Shown piece after piece: positions 10,001 to 19,272 of a stretch of DNA of 64,000 nt (position 1 is the stretch's first letter; each line of letters begins with the position of its first letter). The DNA lies in assembly GCA_001970955.1 (NCBI GenBank), contig MPUH01000034.1:62001-126000 (forward strand), given 5' to 3'. Made by a program: the position numbers and the translations under genes. The notes below the pieces were generated by a model. That model was not told the DNA's origin, made no database searches, and worked only from the letters and a program-made list of their open reading frames with translations. Source of the stretch: Stentor coeruleus (taxonomy: Eukaryota > Ciliophora > Heterotrichea > Heterotrichida > Stentoridae).

Positions 10001-10657
10001 AACTGAAGCTTTTTCAAGAAGAAAAGCTGCTAATAATTGAAAAGGGATCATGACACAGGCAACTAAAGTTAGCCCATAATGTATAGTAAAAGAATGAATC
10101 CAACAAGTTAAATAGAAAGTTAAAGCTGAGACTATGAGTAGAAGTTTTTCCCCACAAGCGGTTTGGATAAGAATCAAATCTTTTTCAATAGTTTCAATAA
10201 GTCCGCTTTGTTGTTTCTCATGCCAGGAGATAGGTTTTTGCATAACTGCTGCAATATAAGCTTCTCTCCATTTAGAAGCAATATTTTTACCTATAACTAC
10301 TGAGAGATGTAAAGCAATCCAACATAAAGAATAGGTCAAAAAGCCTAAAAGCATTAGATTTTCTCCAGTATCATGCTGTTCTTCATAGTATTTTGGTAAG
10401 GTAAATCTGTATGTCCCTGCAATTTCTATGAAATCTCCTATACGAACTATAAGATTAACTGATATTGCTGAGAATGCTATTGTCAATACTAGGCCAAAGG
10501 ATAAGAGAATGTAATCTGCTAATGATGCATATTGGTAAAGAGTGAAAAAGGATCTTGAAGGCTTTTGGGATAGTTCTTTAGGCAAAAGAAGGGATGACTC
10601 CACTGATTTGTCAAGGAACTCAGACTTAGCTGGTAATTGAGTAAGTCTTTCTGGCAT
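7091..10657 (-). CDS. Full-length ABC transporter (ABCB-like), degenerate ATPase sites
   Basis: The order TMD-NBD-TMD-NBD is typical of ABCB full transporters; about 1152 residues once a 108-nt assembly duplication (N at 9207) is removed. TMD1 covers about residues 45-345 and includes EKQQSGLIETIEKD, a typical coupling loop. NBD1 has an intact Walker A (GASGAGKSN, about 402-410) and Q-loop (VVPQYPVIFDDS). Its signature is LIKHQ in place of LSGGQ, its Walker B is ILIIDD with Asp in place of the catalytic Glu, and its H-loop position reads LLTSSP without His. NBD2 has lost Walker A (VLNILNSDPAIAD), the Q-loop Gln and the signature, and keeps a Walker-B-like IVIAEEG. The family call is firm; active transport by both sites is doubtful. 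The substrate is unknown. Confidence 0.85.
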   Translation of the reverse strand: MPERLTQLPAKSEFLDKSVESSLLLPKELSQKPSRSFFTLYQYASLADYILLSFGLVLTIAFSAISVNLIVRIGDFIEIAGTYRFTLPKYYEEQHDTGENLMLLGFLTYSLCWIALHLSVVIGKNIASKWREAYIAAVMQKPISWHEKQQSGLIETIEKDLILIQTACGEKLLLIVSALTFYLTCWIHSFTIHYGLTLVACVMIPFQLLAAFLLEKASVRNPTGAHRELDPEVAEIVENNLRYREENAQESVIEKYIQKINWYCTKTTAKGTLHGFGWAMFFVVLDSFSAGLFYMISQILLRQPDWWLGDYIITPKEAVMIFIATAMSSIYLGWIMPSIDHINVGMEAASRVDYIIKKNEAINVSRRLASVVGKIDFTNVTFRKLKDVSFSITAGENISILGASGAGKSNIGDLLTGVYYCDSGKVAVDGFDVSEINCSDLREFIVVVPQYPVIFDDSFRENLTLGRNAGQDEIETSTKTVGVXPQYPVIFDDSFRENLTLGRNAGQDEIETSTKTVGVHEFIMKNGGYDACIPETNPLIKHQISLARALIVKPKILIIDDLLCTLPNLPFENTSYHMEIAQTLSKIIQGQTSILLTSSPSLAGISEKLFVLQNGTIQDYPSIDEALKNPIVKSLKISEKSLSEVYDFNETQDKPKNISSCQALWTIIKMEAHFWPWLIIAGAGGVVAGITFPMFGYFFADNVATLLYLHGAFDKDQIKEDMIDRIIETILILIALTVLCFGLGRAAGAHTRKLRGQIIRSLLTCPSEHLKNNEYSKSKIQELLCEDCENAGNFIGAIFGIIILVCAAIGGALNYSFDADMTLAYIALSIVPFIIISSLATEIIIASSIFPGVSSGFKHMDNIRAIHQYNKQYYYQEKYLENYQEAEKSMSYLSYINTTLISCKFLIMFSFWGIIALYSASNIKDGDLALDDMFIICFCVMFCYWSFLVADALMPNVYSSLESTKKIIKVIYEAEEERKKDLQDITGQVEFRNVNFRYPKSNHYSLLNINFTLQAKTVLNILNSDPAIADILLRHFTNFSGDVLLDNKPLETYKISYLRDCILYVNTKPITFVSGIFELLNPTGKYAHMDIEKVVEKYNIHDINDITRTEYWKGVAKARVELKKPKIVIAEEGCGIEAGDYTLIILGGKGMGQGQVIITCQGVCVQQGDHEDLVKSSGSLYKDLYQAN
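9100..9314. other. Assembly join: 107-nt direct repeat around N (9207)
   Basis: Block 9100-9206 recurs at 9208-9314, differing by at least one base (aagatttt versus aaggtttt). It falls inside NBD1 of the ABC transporter and adds 36 codons. Almost certainly two contig ends that were not merged. Confidence 0.92.
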
Positions 10658-11010
10658 ATTTTATATCCGTTTATGTTTTTACAAGAGGTATTTAAGGTTT
10701 TATGCATCAGTGCTCATGTGTAAAGAGGACTTTTTGTGAAAATATTAGAGTTTTTAGGTAAAAAACTAGAGATTTGTGGAGATTAAGGTAATTTGAAATT
10801 GGGTTAATTGCGGCTTTTATAATTTTATAAACTCCTGTTTTATGTTAGTTCAAGGAAATTATTAAAAGATCTTTGATATAATTAGCTATTTTTATCAGAT
10901 ACCTAATATTTGCCAAGCATTTAAGTTATTATTTGTTAAATATAAAGGTTATTTTGTTAGAAAATATAAAATAATAAGTAAACAATAATCAAAGCTAAGT
11001 ATTTTAAATT

Positions 11011-11110
11011 ATTATTAGTTTATATCATCGTCAACTTATAATAAACAAAAAAAATATTATTAGCTTATATCATCGCCAACTTATAATAAACAAAAAAATT
11101 ATTAGCTTAT
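11011..11110. repeat. Short tandem repeat, about 2.3 copies of 42-45 bp
   Basis: The unit begins attattagyttatatcatcg and recurs at 11011, 11056 and 11098. The second copy differs from the first by two C/T changes, and the spacing shortens by the loss of a few A residues. No gene overlaps it. Confidence 0.8.
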
Positions 11111-11691
11111 CTCAATAAAGCTTAACATTTTAACTTTCTTTATATTTTATATAATAGAATAATACATAACTAATGTAAGCTATTTAATGAAAAGAATTAA
11201 ATAAAATCACATAATTTTTATAGTTGTGAATAGTTATCTAATCTTGAGACATATATACAATATCTATCTGTAAGCATATAATTACATATATCCAAATAAA
11301 AGGCATCAAGATTTTATATTGGCAATAGCATAAAAAAGTATCTAAAGATCAATGCTTATGTAAAGAGATAAGATATAATAAGTTATTATTATAATAAAGA
11401 AATTCGTTTATATTGGGAAACATATTTAGTTTAAAAATTAGATTTCAAGGGTTAGATTAATTTGCAAAAATTTTAGACAATATATTTTTACTTAACTTTC
11501 AAACCTTTTTATATGTATTATCAATCCTTATAAAAGTTTAATTATTAGTTTTATTTAAGTTGATGCAAAAACTTTAGATTATTTCTTCAGCCGATATTTG
11601 TAAATAACATAGAATAGATTTTATAAATATTAATTTGATTATTACTCTAAAATTTATAATTATTTCATGCATGTGTTTGATTCAAATATTG

Positions 11692-11859
11692 TTTTATAGA
11701 TTACTATTTATATTAGGGATAACCTTAAATATGAATTTCAGCATAATTTTTTAATATATTTCCCACTGCTTCATATTTTATAGATTACTATTTATATTAG
11801 GGATAACCTTAAATATGAATTTCAGCATAATTTTTTAATATATTTCCCACTGCTTCATG
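11692..11859. repeat. 84-bp tandem duplication
   Basis: Two head-to-tail copies with period 84 (11692 and 11776), each running from ttttatagattactatt to ccactgcttcat, with no difference seen by eye. No N lies between them, unlike the contig joins elsewhere, so it could be a true tandem duplication or an unflagged join. It lies in gene-free DNA. Confidence 0.85.
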
Positions 11860-12590
11860 TAATCATTATATTGAGTATAAATTCTTAGTGTTTTGTCTTT
11901 TAAAATATAGATAAGATCCTTTAATTTAATAATTTTTAGATGATAAAATTTTTAATCATAACACATAAATTTTATAAAATTTTATAGTTTATGTCATAAA
12001 GCAAATACTACCTTATTCAACCTTTCTATTTCTTTTCTAATAATCCAATATTATTTTTTATGACAAATAAGCTAATTTCCAATATTATATATTTTCCCTA
12101 TATCATCTTCCTAAAGCAAATAAATAGTAAATATCACTTCCCAAAACCAAAAACATTAAAACTTTTATTTTTACAACGAAATATATCATAAAATCCCACT
12201 CATCTTCTTGAATGATATTAAAAGCCTTCACCATTTATTATTCACTAATAAATTTTCTTCGATATTTTTGCCTTGTAGTAATTTTTTTTCTACTTTGCAT
12301 ACTTTACCTCACAAATACTATTCTCAAAAGCATAAAACATACTACCAAGACCTAAATTTCCAGTAAAGGAACTCAATATATAATTAAAACAAAAAGTAAA
12401 AATAAAAGCTTAAGGGTTTGTAGCTAATCTTGATGCTAAGAATAAAGATAGATAGAATCCAATAAAGATTAAGTTTTATAGTTTATTATAGGAATAGTTA
12501 AAGTTTTCCATTTTCGTTTCTAGAATAGGTAGCCATAGTGATAGTTGTTGAAATAATTATTACATCCAAAAACTTGGTTTATAATAAATA

Positions 12591-13190
12591 ATGGCACACG
12601 AAGCTCTTGTTGCTCAGTCTGAAGCCGCATACGGTAGAGGATCTAAATATCTTACCCAAACCGATGGATTCAACGTTGTCTCAGAGGACCATGAAGTCAC
12701 TTTCAGTGTCCTTCTTAATGATACTGAGCATGTGGCCAAATTCACAGGTTCTGTGAACAAGACCCCAGAATTCGCTATGAAATTCATTGCAGGCAACATG
12801 GCAGCTTTAAGAGCAGCTCACATGACTTACAGCAAATCAACTGAATACGTAGCAAATTTCCCAGATAATTCCCACGTCATCAAAGAAATCAGTGAATACC
12901 CTGATCTTGGAGAAATGACCATGTACAAGTATTTCCGCAGATTCCCAACTGAAGATGGTACCGTTACTCTTGTTGGAACTGTTGCTGAACTTCCTGAATA
13001 CCCCAAGGGTCATTCATGGCTTAATTTCCTCATTGTCAAAGTTGAAGCTCATGAAGGTGGAAGCAGATTCACCATTGTGAACTCCCCAGAAACCACTATT
13101 CAACTTCCTGAAGAAAAGAAGAGAGCTATTGCTGCTGAAATCAAGAAATTCTTCGTTGGTGTTGTGACTGATGTTCGCAATGCAGCCTAA
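12591..13190 (+). CDS. Conserved-looking 199-aa protein, probably abundant; function unknown
   Basis: A 199-residue ORF whose codon use stands out: many GCC, ACC, GTC, TTC and CTT codons against AT-rich neighbours, the pattern of highly expressed ciliate genes. The sequence is soluble, mixed alpha/beta, with no signal peptide or membrane segment. Readable stretches include FNVVSEDHEVTFSVLLND, YPDLGEMTMYKYFRRFPTED and a C-terminal helix EEKKRAIAAEIKKFFVGVV. No family is recognised. A strongly C-rich 5' flank and G-rich 3' flank resemble those of the ribosomal protein eL20 gene, again suggesting high expression. The stop codon lies inside a 54-bp tandem duplication. Confidence 0.85.
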   Translation: MAHEALVAQSEAAYGRGSKYLTQTDGFNVVSEDHEVTFSVLLNDTEHVAKFTGSVNKTPEFAMKFIAGNMAALRAAHMTYSKSTEYVANFPDNSHVIKEISEYPDLGEMTMYKYFRRFPTEDGTVTLVGTVAELPEYPKGHSWLNFLIVKVEAHEGGSRFTIVNSPETTIQLPEEKKRAIAAEIKKFFVGVVTDVRNAA

Positions 13191-13282
13191 TTTAGCTAAT
13201 TATTAGTTTCAGTTAAAAATGAATATAATCGCAATGCAGCCTAATTTAGCTAATTATTAGTTTCAGTTAAAAATGAATATAA
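13175..13282. repeat. 54-bp tandem duplication over the 3' end of the 12591 gene
   Basis: The copies start at 13175 and 13229 (tcgcaatgcagcctaattt...). The first copy contains the last five codons and TAA of the gene; the second is a non-coding echo of it. The period is a multiple of three, but the TAA in the first copy ends translation. Immediately downstream is a less AT-rich tiny ORF (13273-13335, starting MNIIIMDDDHVHHTD). Confidence 0.85.
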
Positions 13283-14025
13283 TAATAATGGATGATGACC
13301 ACGTGCACCACACTGATAGTGAAGATATATTATAAGGCTGATTTATTTATTTTTTTGTATAGAGTTTTATTTAAGATAAGGTTTTGGTTAGAGAGATTTT
13401 GATGATAAGGATAAGCTTTGTTTGGAATTTATTTTTGGAAGATTTTTTTTGGGATAGAATTGGAGGATTTGGCTTGGAAGAGGATAATATGGGATGATTA
13501 GGATTGGATTGTGGTGTTGTAAGGATGATAATTTTATGATTTTATGAGTTGTTTTAGGAAAGAATAGGCTAAGGTTAATTGAGATGAGAAAAGAAGAATA
13601 AGATAATATTTGGGTAGGAATAAGATGTTATGATAGTATTTTGTAGTGAGTAGATTGTGAGTAGATTGTGAAAAGGATTAAAAAAATATGATAAGACTTA
13701 AGTCAGAAGATAATAATTTTTAAGATTTTTATAATCACTAGAAAGTATAATAAAATTAGTATACTATATATAAGAAAATAATATTTTCTCTCTTTCTACC
13801 ATAAATTTTTGCATAATTCTATTTAAATCTTTTAATAATTTTTATAAAGTTCGCTTCTTTTGTTCCAAAAAAAAATTCCTGAATTCAATAATCCACCCCA
13901 AAAAACTCTTTTATTTCACTAAACCCTCATACTTCTTTCAATAAAACCCATTCCATAGACTTTTATTACCAAAGTTTATATTACCTCACATCTATCTATG
14001 ACACCTTCTTATCCATGATCCATAT
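13283..14025. other. Intergenic region with a strand-composition switch
   Basis: About 740 bp between two plus-strand genes. From 13340 to about 13680 the plus strand is G-rich and almost C-free (ggattggattgtggtgttg); from about 13860 to 14025 it is C-rich and nearly G-free. The first part behaves as a 3' flank of the upstream gene, the second as a 5' flank of the aminotransferase gene. A tiny ORF (13273-13335) overlaps the left end and is the only coding-like item. A short repeat gtgagtagatt x2 lies near 13645-13670. Confidence 0.5.
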
Positions 14026-15159
14026 TTGCTTAAAAAAATGTGGTTCAGACAATTGGTTAGGTTCTCATCATCCTTTTCGAGCAAAGATTTGAAAATCCGT
14101 CTCACATCTAGCCCAAAAAAGAAGCCAGAACTCAACGAAAAACTCTTATTCGGCACAGCACTAACAGATCACTTACTAGAAATAAATTGGAATGAAACAG
14201 ATGGCTGGGACATTCCAAGAATCGAACCCTATCACAACTTTATGATTGACCCAGCTAGTTCTGTCCTTCATTATGGTACAGAATGTTTCGAAGGTTTAAA
14301 AGCTTACCGAACGGCGAAGAATAATCTTTTGCTATTTCGTCCCGAAATGAACATGAATCGAATGAAAAAAAGTGCCGCAGCTGTAGCACTACCTGACTTT
14401 GATAGTGAAGAATTGTTGAAGTGTATCAAAGAACTAGTGAAAATTGAAGAGAGTTGGATTCCAAGCAAAGTTGGCTACTCGCTTTATTTGCGACCAACGT
14501 TTTTTGGAAGCCATGCCGGCCTTGGTGTTGCAAAGCCCCGATCAGCCAAACTTTACACAGTCTGTAGTACGGTCGGGCCTTATTTCCCTGAAGGGTTCAA
14601 ACCAATCCACTTATACTGCGACGACACAATAGCAAGAGCTTTTCCTGGAGGTTCAGGAGATAAGAAAATTGGGGCAAATTACGCTCCAGGGATTGGCCAT
14701 ACAGCAAAACTTCAATCAAAAGGTTTTAATCAAATACTATGGCTCTGCAATTTATATGTCTCTGAAGCTGGGACCATGAATTTCTTTGTCTTTTGGCATA
14801 ACAAACAAGGTGAAAAAGAACTTGCAACATGTGAATTAGATGGGACAATATTACCTGGAGTCACTAGGGATTCTATATTGACTTTAGCTAGACAATGGAA
14901 TGAATTTAAAATCACAGAAAAGAAATTTACTATTTATGAACTTTGTGATGCAATAAATGAAGGTAGAGTTATTGAAGCTTTTGGTGCAGGAACAGCATGT
15001 ATTGTATCACCTGTGAATAAACTAACATTTAAAGATAGAGAATATAAAATCCCAATAGCACTTGGGAATGCAGGAATATTGACTAAAAGATTTCAAGATG
15101 AGATATTGAAAATACAGTATGGCGAAATTAGTCACAGTTATCAGCATTTAGTCATTTAA
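14026..15159 (+). CDS. BCAT: Branched-chain amino acid aminotransferase, mitochondrial
   Basis: A PLP enzyme of fold type IV that moves the amino group between Leu/Ile/Val and 2-oxoglutarate. The 377 residues carry the eukaryotic BCAT pattern: LHYGTECFEGLKAYR, LYLRPTFFGSH, GGSGDKKIGANYAPGIGH, VSEAGTMNFFVFW, LDGTILPGVTRDSIL, EAFGAGTACIVSPV. The PLP Lys is expected to be K214 (KIGANY). The first 25 or so residues (MLKKMWFRQLVRFSSSFSSK) are basic, Ser-rich and free of acids, as in a mitochondrial targeting peptide; Met5 is a possible alternative start. The length agrees with the family. The 5' flank is C-rich and the 3' flank G-rich. Confidence 0.95.
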   Translation: MLKKMWFRQLVRFSSSFSSKDLKIRLTSSPKKKPELNEKLLFGTALTDHLLEINWNETDGWDIPRIEPYHNFMIDPASSVLHYGTECFEGLKAYRTAKNNLLLFRPEMNMNRMKKSAAAVALPDFDSEELLKCIKELVKIEESWIPSKVGYSLYLRPTFFGSHAGLGVAKPRSAKLYTVCSTVGPYFPEGFKPIHLYCDDTIARAFPGGSGDKKIGANYAPGIGHTAKLQSKGFNQILWLCNLYVSEAGTMNFFVFWHNKQGEKELATCELDGTILPGVTRDSILTLARQWNEFKITEKKFTIYELCDAINEGRVIEAFGAGTACIVSPVNKLTFKDREYKIPIALGNAGILTKRFQDEILKIQYGEISHSYQHLVI

Positions 15160-15491
15160 TCGTATAAATAAGGATTACAATTATATAATTTTTGTTTTGG
15201 GTGTTTGTTTGAAGAAGAATAAATGGATAGCTGGAGTTTGTGATAAGTTTGGGACTTTGATATGAGAAGATTTTTATTAAGTAGGGTGTATAACATTTTG
15301 GGTATTTTTGTAGTTATTATAATGGAATATGTAATCTGAGTATAATTATAAAATATTGTAAATTTAAAGTGAAAAATTATATGTCGAATAGTTTAAGTAA
15401 TATATACTATATAATAGTCTTAATTATGCAGCATCAAGTTTTATCATATAAAAAAGTAATAAATCCCATCTAAGATTCAACTAGTAAATTA
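15160..15491. other. Convergent intergenic spacer
   Basis: About 330 bp between the aminotransferase stop and the stop of the minus-strand PP2A-subunit gene. The first 150 bp are G-rich on the plus strand; the remainder is plain AT-rich. Nothing else is seen. Confidence 0.5.
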
Positions 15492-17081
15492 TTAATCATG
15501 ATCTGAATCCCATTCTTCATCAAGCACCTCATTGCTTTCTGCATTCTCCTCTTCCATAGCAAGCCTTATATACTCCGTCATGGCAAAGCGGTCCCAATCA
15601 GAAAAGTCTGGGTTTTCCGATATCTCCTTCTTCTGACTAAAAGGATCTCTCTGTTCGTACGCAATAAATTTATTCAAATTAAGCAATGCATTGAAGAAAA
15701 CTCCACTAATCGATTTCTTCAAATAAAAATCAGCTAAAGTAAACTGGTTCTCAACTTTCGGACACAACATATCCGACATTTGACATAAAACATCTTTAAA
15801 AGGCACAGCTTCTTGATTCAAATACTCAAGTCTTCTTAATTGTTCTTCATAAAAATACTCCATTTCATAAGCTGTTATAATACCATTATTGTCCAAATCT
15901 ACAATCTTAAACCAATAACTCAAAGACCTTTTAGACCCTTTATCTTCTTCACTAAGCATAAACCATATAAAATCATTATAAGCCATTTTTCCTGGTTTAT
16001 CACAATTGAACTGCCTTGGTATTTGTTCAAAAATCCGATCATTAGCTTTTCTTGATAAAGTATGACCTTCATATCTAGAAAAATCATCTTTATCTATAAT
16101 AAAATCATGATCAGTGTCTATTTCCCAAAAGCGACAATATAAAACATAGAAATGCTCATATGAAAAATAATCACGGATTTTATTGATATCTTCTTCTTCA
16201 TCAACAGCTAAACATATATCATATAAGTTGCTTCTTTTTAATTCACGCATTGTAATTTTACCATCATCATTTGCGTCAACTGCATAGAAAATCCTTTCAA
16301 TTACCGTGTCTGCATAACGATCTTGAAACTCTGGAGTTGCTTTAAGAAAATCTAATCCTGGGTGAGAGTCCATAAGGGTTTTTAATATAGGTCTGAAATC
16401 ATCTCGGTCTATATATTGTTTATTAGGTTTTTTTATAACAGTAAAAAATCTTTCAAATGGAGTTTTGGACTCAAGTTCACTTTTCCAGTATTTGATAAAC
16501 TGCGATTTACTTAGAGTTTCCCCACCACCAGCACTAGTGAATACTTTTTGGTTTAGATACTTTGGCAAGCCACAAAGCTGTGTTGTGATATTTTCAAACT
16601 CAATCAATTTGAGATTATCTTTGACGAAGCATGTGGCTATGATTTTCAAATTCTTATCACTAAGCACTGGGTCAATAGGTTTACCTCTTGGGTAGTAAAA
16701 CTGAGGAATATTAGGTCCAGGTTTTGAAGGTTCAGCAAGAGTTTGAGGGTTTTTGGTCTGAAATAAACTGTGGTCTGCAGGTAGTGAGTGCGTAGTTGTC
16801 TGAGATAGTCTATTCTCATAATTAGTCGGTGGGGATAGTGGTGGTGTAAGTGAAGATCTTCTAGGGGAGTTAGGATTTTGTGAAAAAGACCCACTAAGCC
16901 TATTAGTAAACAAAGGATTAGGGTGTAGAGAATTAGAATTAGGATTTTTGCAGTCCTCTATAAGTTTTTCTACCAAAGACTTAGTTGCTTGGAGATTAAT
17001 CCAATGGGCAAAGTGCTGGTCGATTTTCTGTTTAGCTAGTTCATACCTTATACTATCTTTGAACTGAGGCAAAATGTCCAT
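15492..17081 (-). CDS. PP2A regulatory subunit B'' (PR72/PPP2R3-like), EF-hand protein
   Basis: B''-type subunits direct the PP2A holoenzyme to substrates under Ca2+ control. After a Ser/Pro-rich N-terminus of about 130 residues, the conserved core starts at PQFYYPRGKPID, with GLPKYLNQKVF, FIKYWKSEL, FERFFTVIKK, FYAVDANDDGKITMRELKRS and HFYVLYCRFWEIDTDHD, all hallmarks of PPP2R3. Three EF-hand loops are visible: DANDDGKITMRE, DTDHDFIIDKDD and DLDNNGIITAYE; the first and third have Asp/Asn/Gly ligands in place. The C-terminus is acidic (ESNEVLDEEWDSDHD). 529 residues is normal for the short forms. Only 37 bp separate its start from the stop of the next gene upstream on the same strand. Confidence 0.92.
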   Translation of the reverse strand: MDILPQFKDSIRYELAKQKIDQHFAHWINLQATKSLVEKLIEDCKNPNSNSLHPNPLFTNRLSGSFSQNPNSPRRSSLTPPLSPPTNYENRLSQTTTHSLPADHSLFQTKNPQTLAEPSKPGPNIPQFYYPRGKPIDPVLSDKNLKIIATCFVKDNLKLIEFENITTQLCGLPKYLNQKVFTSAGGGETLSKSQFIKYWKSELESKTPFERFFTVIKKPNKQYIDRDDFRPILKTLMDSHPGLDFLKATPEFQDRYADTVIERIFYAVDANDDGKITMRELKRSNLYDICLAVDEEEDINKIRDYFSYEHFYVLYCRFWEIDTDHDFIIDKDDFSRYEGHTLSRKANDRIFEQIPRQFNCDKPGKMAYNDFIWFMLSEEDKGSKRSLSYWFKIVDLDNNGIITAYEMEYFYEEQLRRLEYLNQEAVPFKDVLCQMSDMLCPKVENQFTLADFYLKKSISGVFFNALLNLNKFIAYEQRDPFSQKKEISENPDFSDWDRFAMTEYIRLAMEEENAESNEVLDEEWDSDHD

Positions 17082-17118
17082 TTCAAGGTCTGATTTTATA
17101 CCTTATATGTCCTATTAA

Positions 17119-19272
17119 TTAAGTGTATTTAATCATCTCTAAAATCCCTTGACTCTGTCCTTCACCTATAAATGTTATTGAGATTCTTGCTCTTGGTGGA
17201 AGGTTTAGGAACTCAGAAAACACCCGGTTTAATGAAAGTGCGCTTTTAGAACTTGCATCTAAAATACATTCACCATTGATATTGAATTGGACTCTAGACT
17301 TTTTTTTGCTTATTAATGCTAGGTTTATAAGGTAAATTCCTGGGGTCATTATGACGATACTAGTTTTATCTTTTTCCCACATGAGGATTTCTGGGATTGT
17401 ATTACAAAGTTGTTGTTCCCAAGGGATAAGATTACTGTTTCTTAAATCACCTGACTTCCATGCCCATCTACCTAAGGAATTCCCTGACCAAAGTAAAGTG
17501 ATTGACCTTTCAAAAGACCCAAGATTTCTAGTAAAGGATTCATTTTCTACTTTATTATCAAGTTCTTGATGGATTTCTATAAGTGCTTTATTTGTATCAT
17601 CAATATTAGCTTTGTTATCTATTAAAGCTAAAATTTCTTTACTACTTGGTTTGATTTTTATTTCTTTTGATAATTCTTCTAATAAATGTCTAGATGTTGT
17701 TATATGGCTTTCGAGGTATTTATTATTAACTTGTTGTTCGGATTTTATATTAGAAAGATCTTTTTGGAAGCTTTGGAAATTGGATGATAAAGCTTCAAGA
17801 TCGGATTTATCAGCTTTAGAAAGGATGGATTCGGAGTAGTTTGGTTTTTCTTTTATTACTTGTGGGGCTTGAAGGATTTTGGATTCAGTTTTTGACTTTT
17901 CAGTTTTAGCTTTTTGTTTAAAAGCTTTAAAAGCTTTGTCTAGGTCGGTGAAAGATGTGGAAATAAAGGTATGGAGCTCTTCTTTGCTACATTTTTGGTC
18001 GATTAAGGTTCGGAGTTCTTGTCTAGTTGATATGATTTCTTGTTTTTTGGCATAGTTTTCGGTAAGAATGTCTTTGATTTGATCGACACTGTTGCTGACA
18101 TTTGAAATATCTGATCTTAATTCACTTTTTATTTGTATTGACATAGATTTGAGAAATTGCCCATGTTCAATTGTATCTTTTTTACGGTCTTCAAGGACTT
18201 CTAATAGTTGGCTACGAACTTTTGTTATATCTTCACTGTATTTCATAAGAGCTTCAGCAGAAAGACCTTCTCTTTTTGAATATTGTTTGATATCTTTTTT
18301 TATATCTAGAAGACTTTGTTTAAACTCTTTGGATATTTTATCGCATGTGAGGACTAGTTCATCATGATCAGATTTTTGTTTGATTATATCGTAAAGATTT
18401 TCAACTTCAGAATAGTCTGCTTTCTTATTCAATACAGGATTCAAACTTTTTTTCAAATTGTCAATTTCATTCTTCCACCCCTTCTGCAAATCGTTTATTT
18501 TACTCTTAACTTCAGCTAAGTTATCACCTTCACTTCTCTCAAACATCTCTTCAATCCTTTCCGCATTTTTCTGTACTTTCTGCTGTATCCCATAAATCAT
18601 TCCTTCAACAGTCCCTCTATCAACTTTCGTATCAATTTTAGCATTAAGTGCATTAATCTCAGTATTATCTGTCCTATTCTTCAATAATTCCTCAATTTCA
18701 TTTCTATTAGCCTTCTTATTTAGCATCAAAGAAATCGAATCTTTTCCCACTTTACTTTCTAAAGCATCATTAACTTCTTTCCATGATGGTTTTTCTTGTA
18801 TTTCCATATGAATTTTTTTAAGCTCTTGATCCATAGACATTTCTATCAGTTTTCTATTAAACTCAGTTTGAATTTTTTCGAATTTCGCATTATTTTCTTT
18901 GCATATATCGTAAAATTCTTCAAGGTCTAATTTGCATTTAAATTGTTCTAAAGTAACTTTATTAGATAGAGCTGATTGAAGTTCTTTTTTACTTACTTTA
19001 TCATTAATTGTAGTTTCATACATCTGATTATTGATTTTTGCTTCGATTTTATCAATTTGGCCTACGATTTCTTCAATGGTTTGACTATCAGGGAGACTTG
19101 AAAGCTGTTTATATATTTGTGAAATCGACATACCTTGAGTTTTTACTACTTCAGTAAGAGCTTTGATTGTTAAACGAATAATATCTTGGGTTCCTCGCCA
19201 GTCACTAAGTCCTCCAAGTAGTTCTTCAACCATACCTATTGAGCATTCCGATATTTTTAGCGGTAAGTCCAT
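17119..19272 (-). CDS. Coiled-coil protein with C-terminal globular domain (717 aa)
   Basis: Residues about 60-570 are helical with heptads and several 'DK.E...L' segments (EQFKCKLDLEEFYDICKENN, MLNKKANRNEIEELL, LSKADKSDLEALSSNF) that look like repeated 30-40 residue units. The last 135 residues are different: Trp- and beta-rich (GRWAWKSGDL, WEKDKTSIVIMTPGIYLINL, RVQFNINGECIL, PPRARISITFIGEG) and could form a jelly-roll of the TNF/C1q kind; that is a guess from pattern. Such a stalk-plus-head layout suits basal-body or cortical structure proteins. Its ATG lies 8 bp from the ATG of the divergent GON4-like gene. Confidence 0.75.
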   Translation of the reverse strand: MDLPLKISECSIGMVEELLGGLSDWRGTQDIIRLTIKALTEVVKTQGMSISQIYKQLSSLPDSQTIEEIVGQIDKIEAKINNQMYETTINDKVSKKELQSALSNKVTLEQFKCKLDLEEFYDICKENNAKFEKIQTEFNRKLIEMSMDQELKKIHMEIQEKPSWKEVNDALESKVGKDSISLMLNKKANRNEIEELLKNRTDNTEINALNAKIDTKVDRGTVEGMIYGIQQKVQKNAERIEEMFERSEGDNLAEVKSKINDLQKGWKNEIDNLKKSLNPVLNKKADYSEVENLYDIIKQKSDHDELVLTCDKISKEFKQSLLDIKKDIKQYSKREGLSAEALMKYSEDITKVRSQLLEVLEDRKKDTIEHGQFLKSMSIQIKSELRSDISNVSNSVDQIKDILTENYAKKQEIISTRQELRTLIDQKCSKEELHTFISTSFTDLDKAFKAFKQKAKTEKSKTESKILQAPQVIKEKPNYSESILSKADKSDLEALSSNFQSFQKDLSNIKSEQQVNNKYLESHITTSRHLLEELSKEIKIKPSSKEILALIDNKANIDDTNKALIEIHQELDNKVENESFTRNLGSFERSITLLWSGNSLGRWAWKSGDLRNSNLIPWEQQLCNTIPEILMWEKDKTSIVIMTPGIYLINLALISKKKSRVQFNINGECILDASSKSALSLNRVFSEFLNLPPRARISITFIGEGQSQGILEMIKYT

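Larger units (their letters stand above)
10658..12590. other. AT-rich intergenic spacer, no gene seen
   Basis: About 1.9 kb between two genes that point away from each other. No ORF with coding-like composition was found on either strand. It holds a 2.3-copy repeat (11011-11110) and an 84-bp tandem duplication (11692-11859). The last 600 bp (from about 12000) become C-rich on the plus strand and are the likely 5' flank of the 12591 gene. No tRNA-like or rRNA-like block was seen. Confidence 0.6.

Noticed and set aside
11011-11110. Possible CRISPR-like array
   Set aside because: Only 2.3 copies, no unique spacers, and a eukaryotic context.
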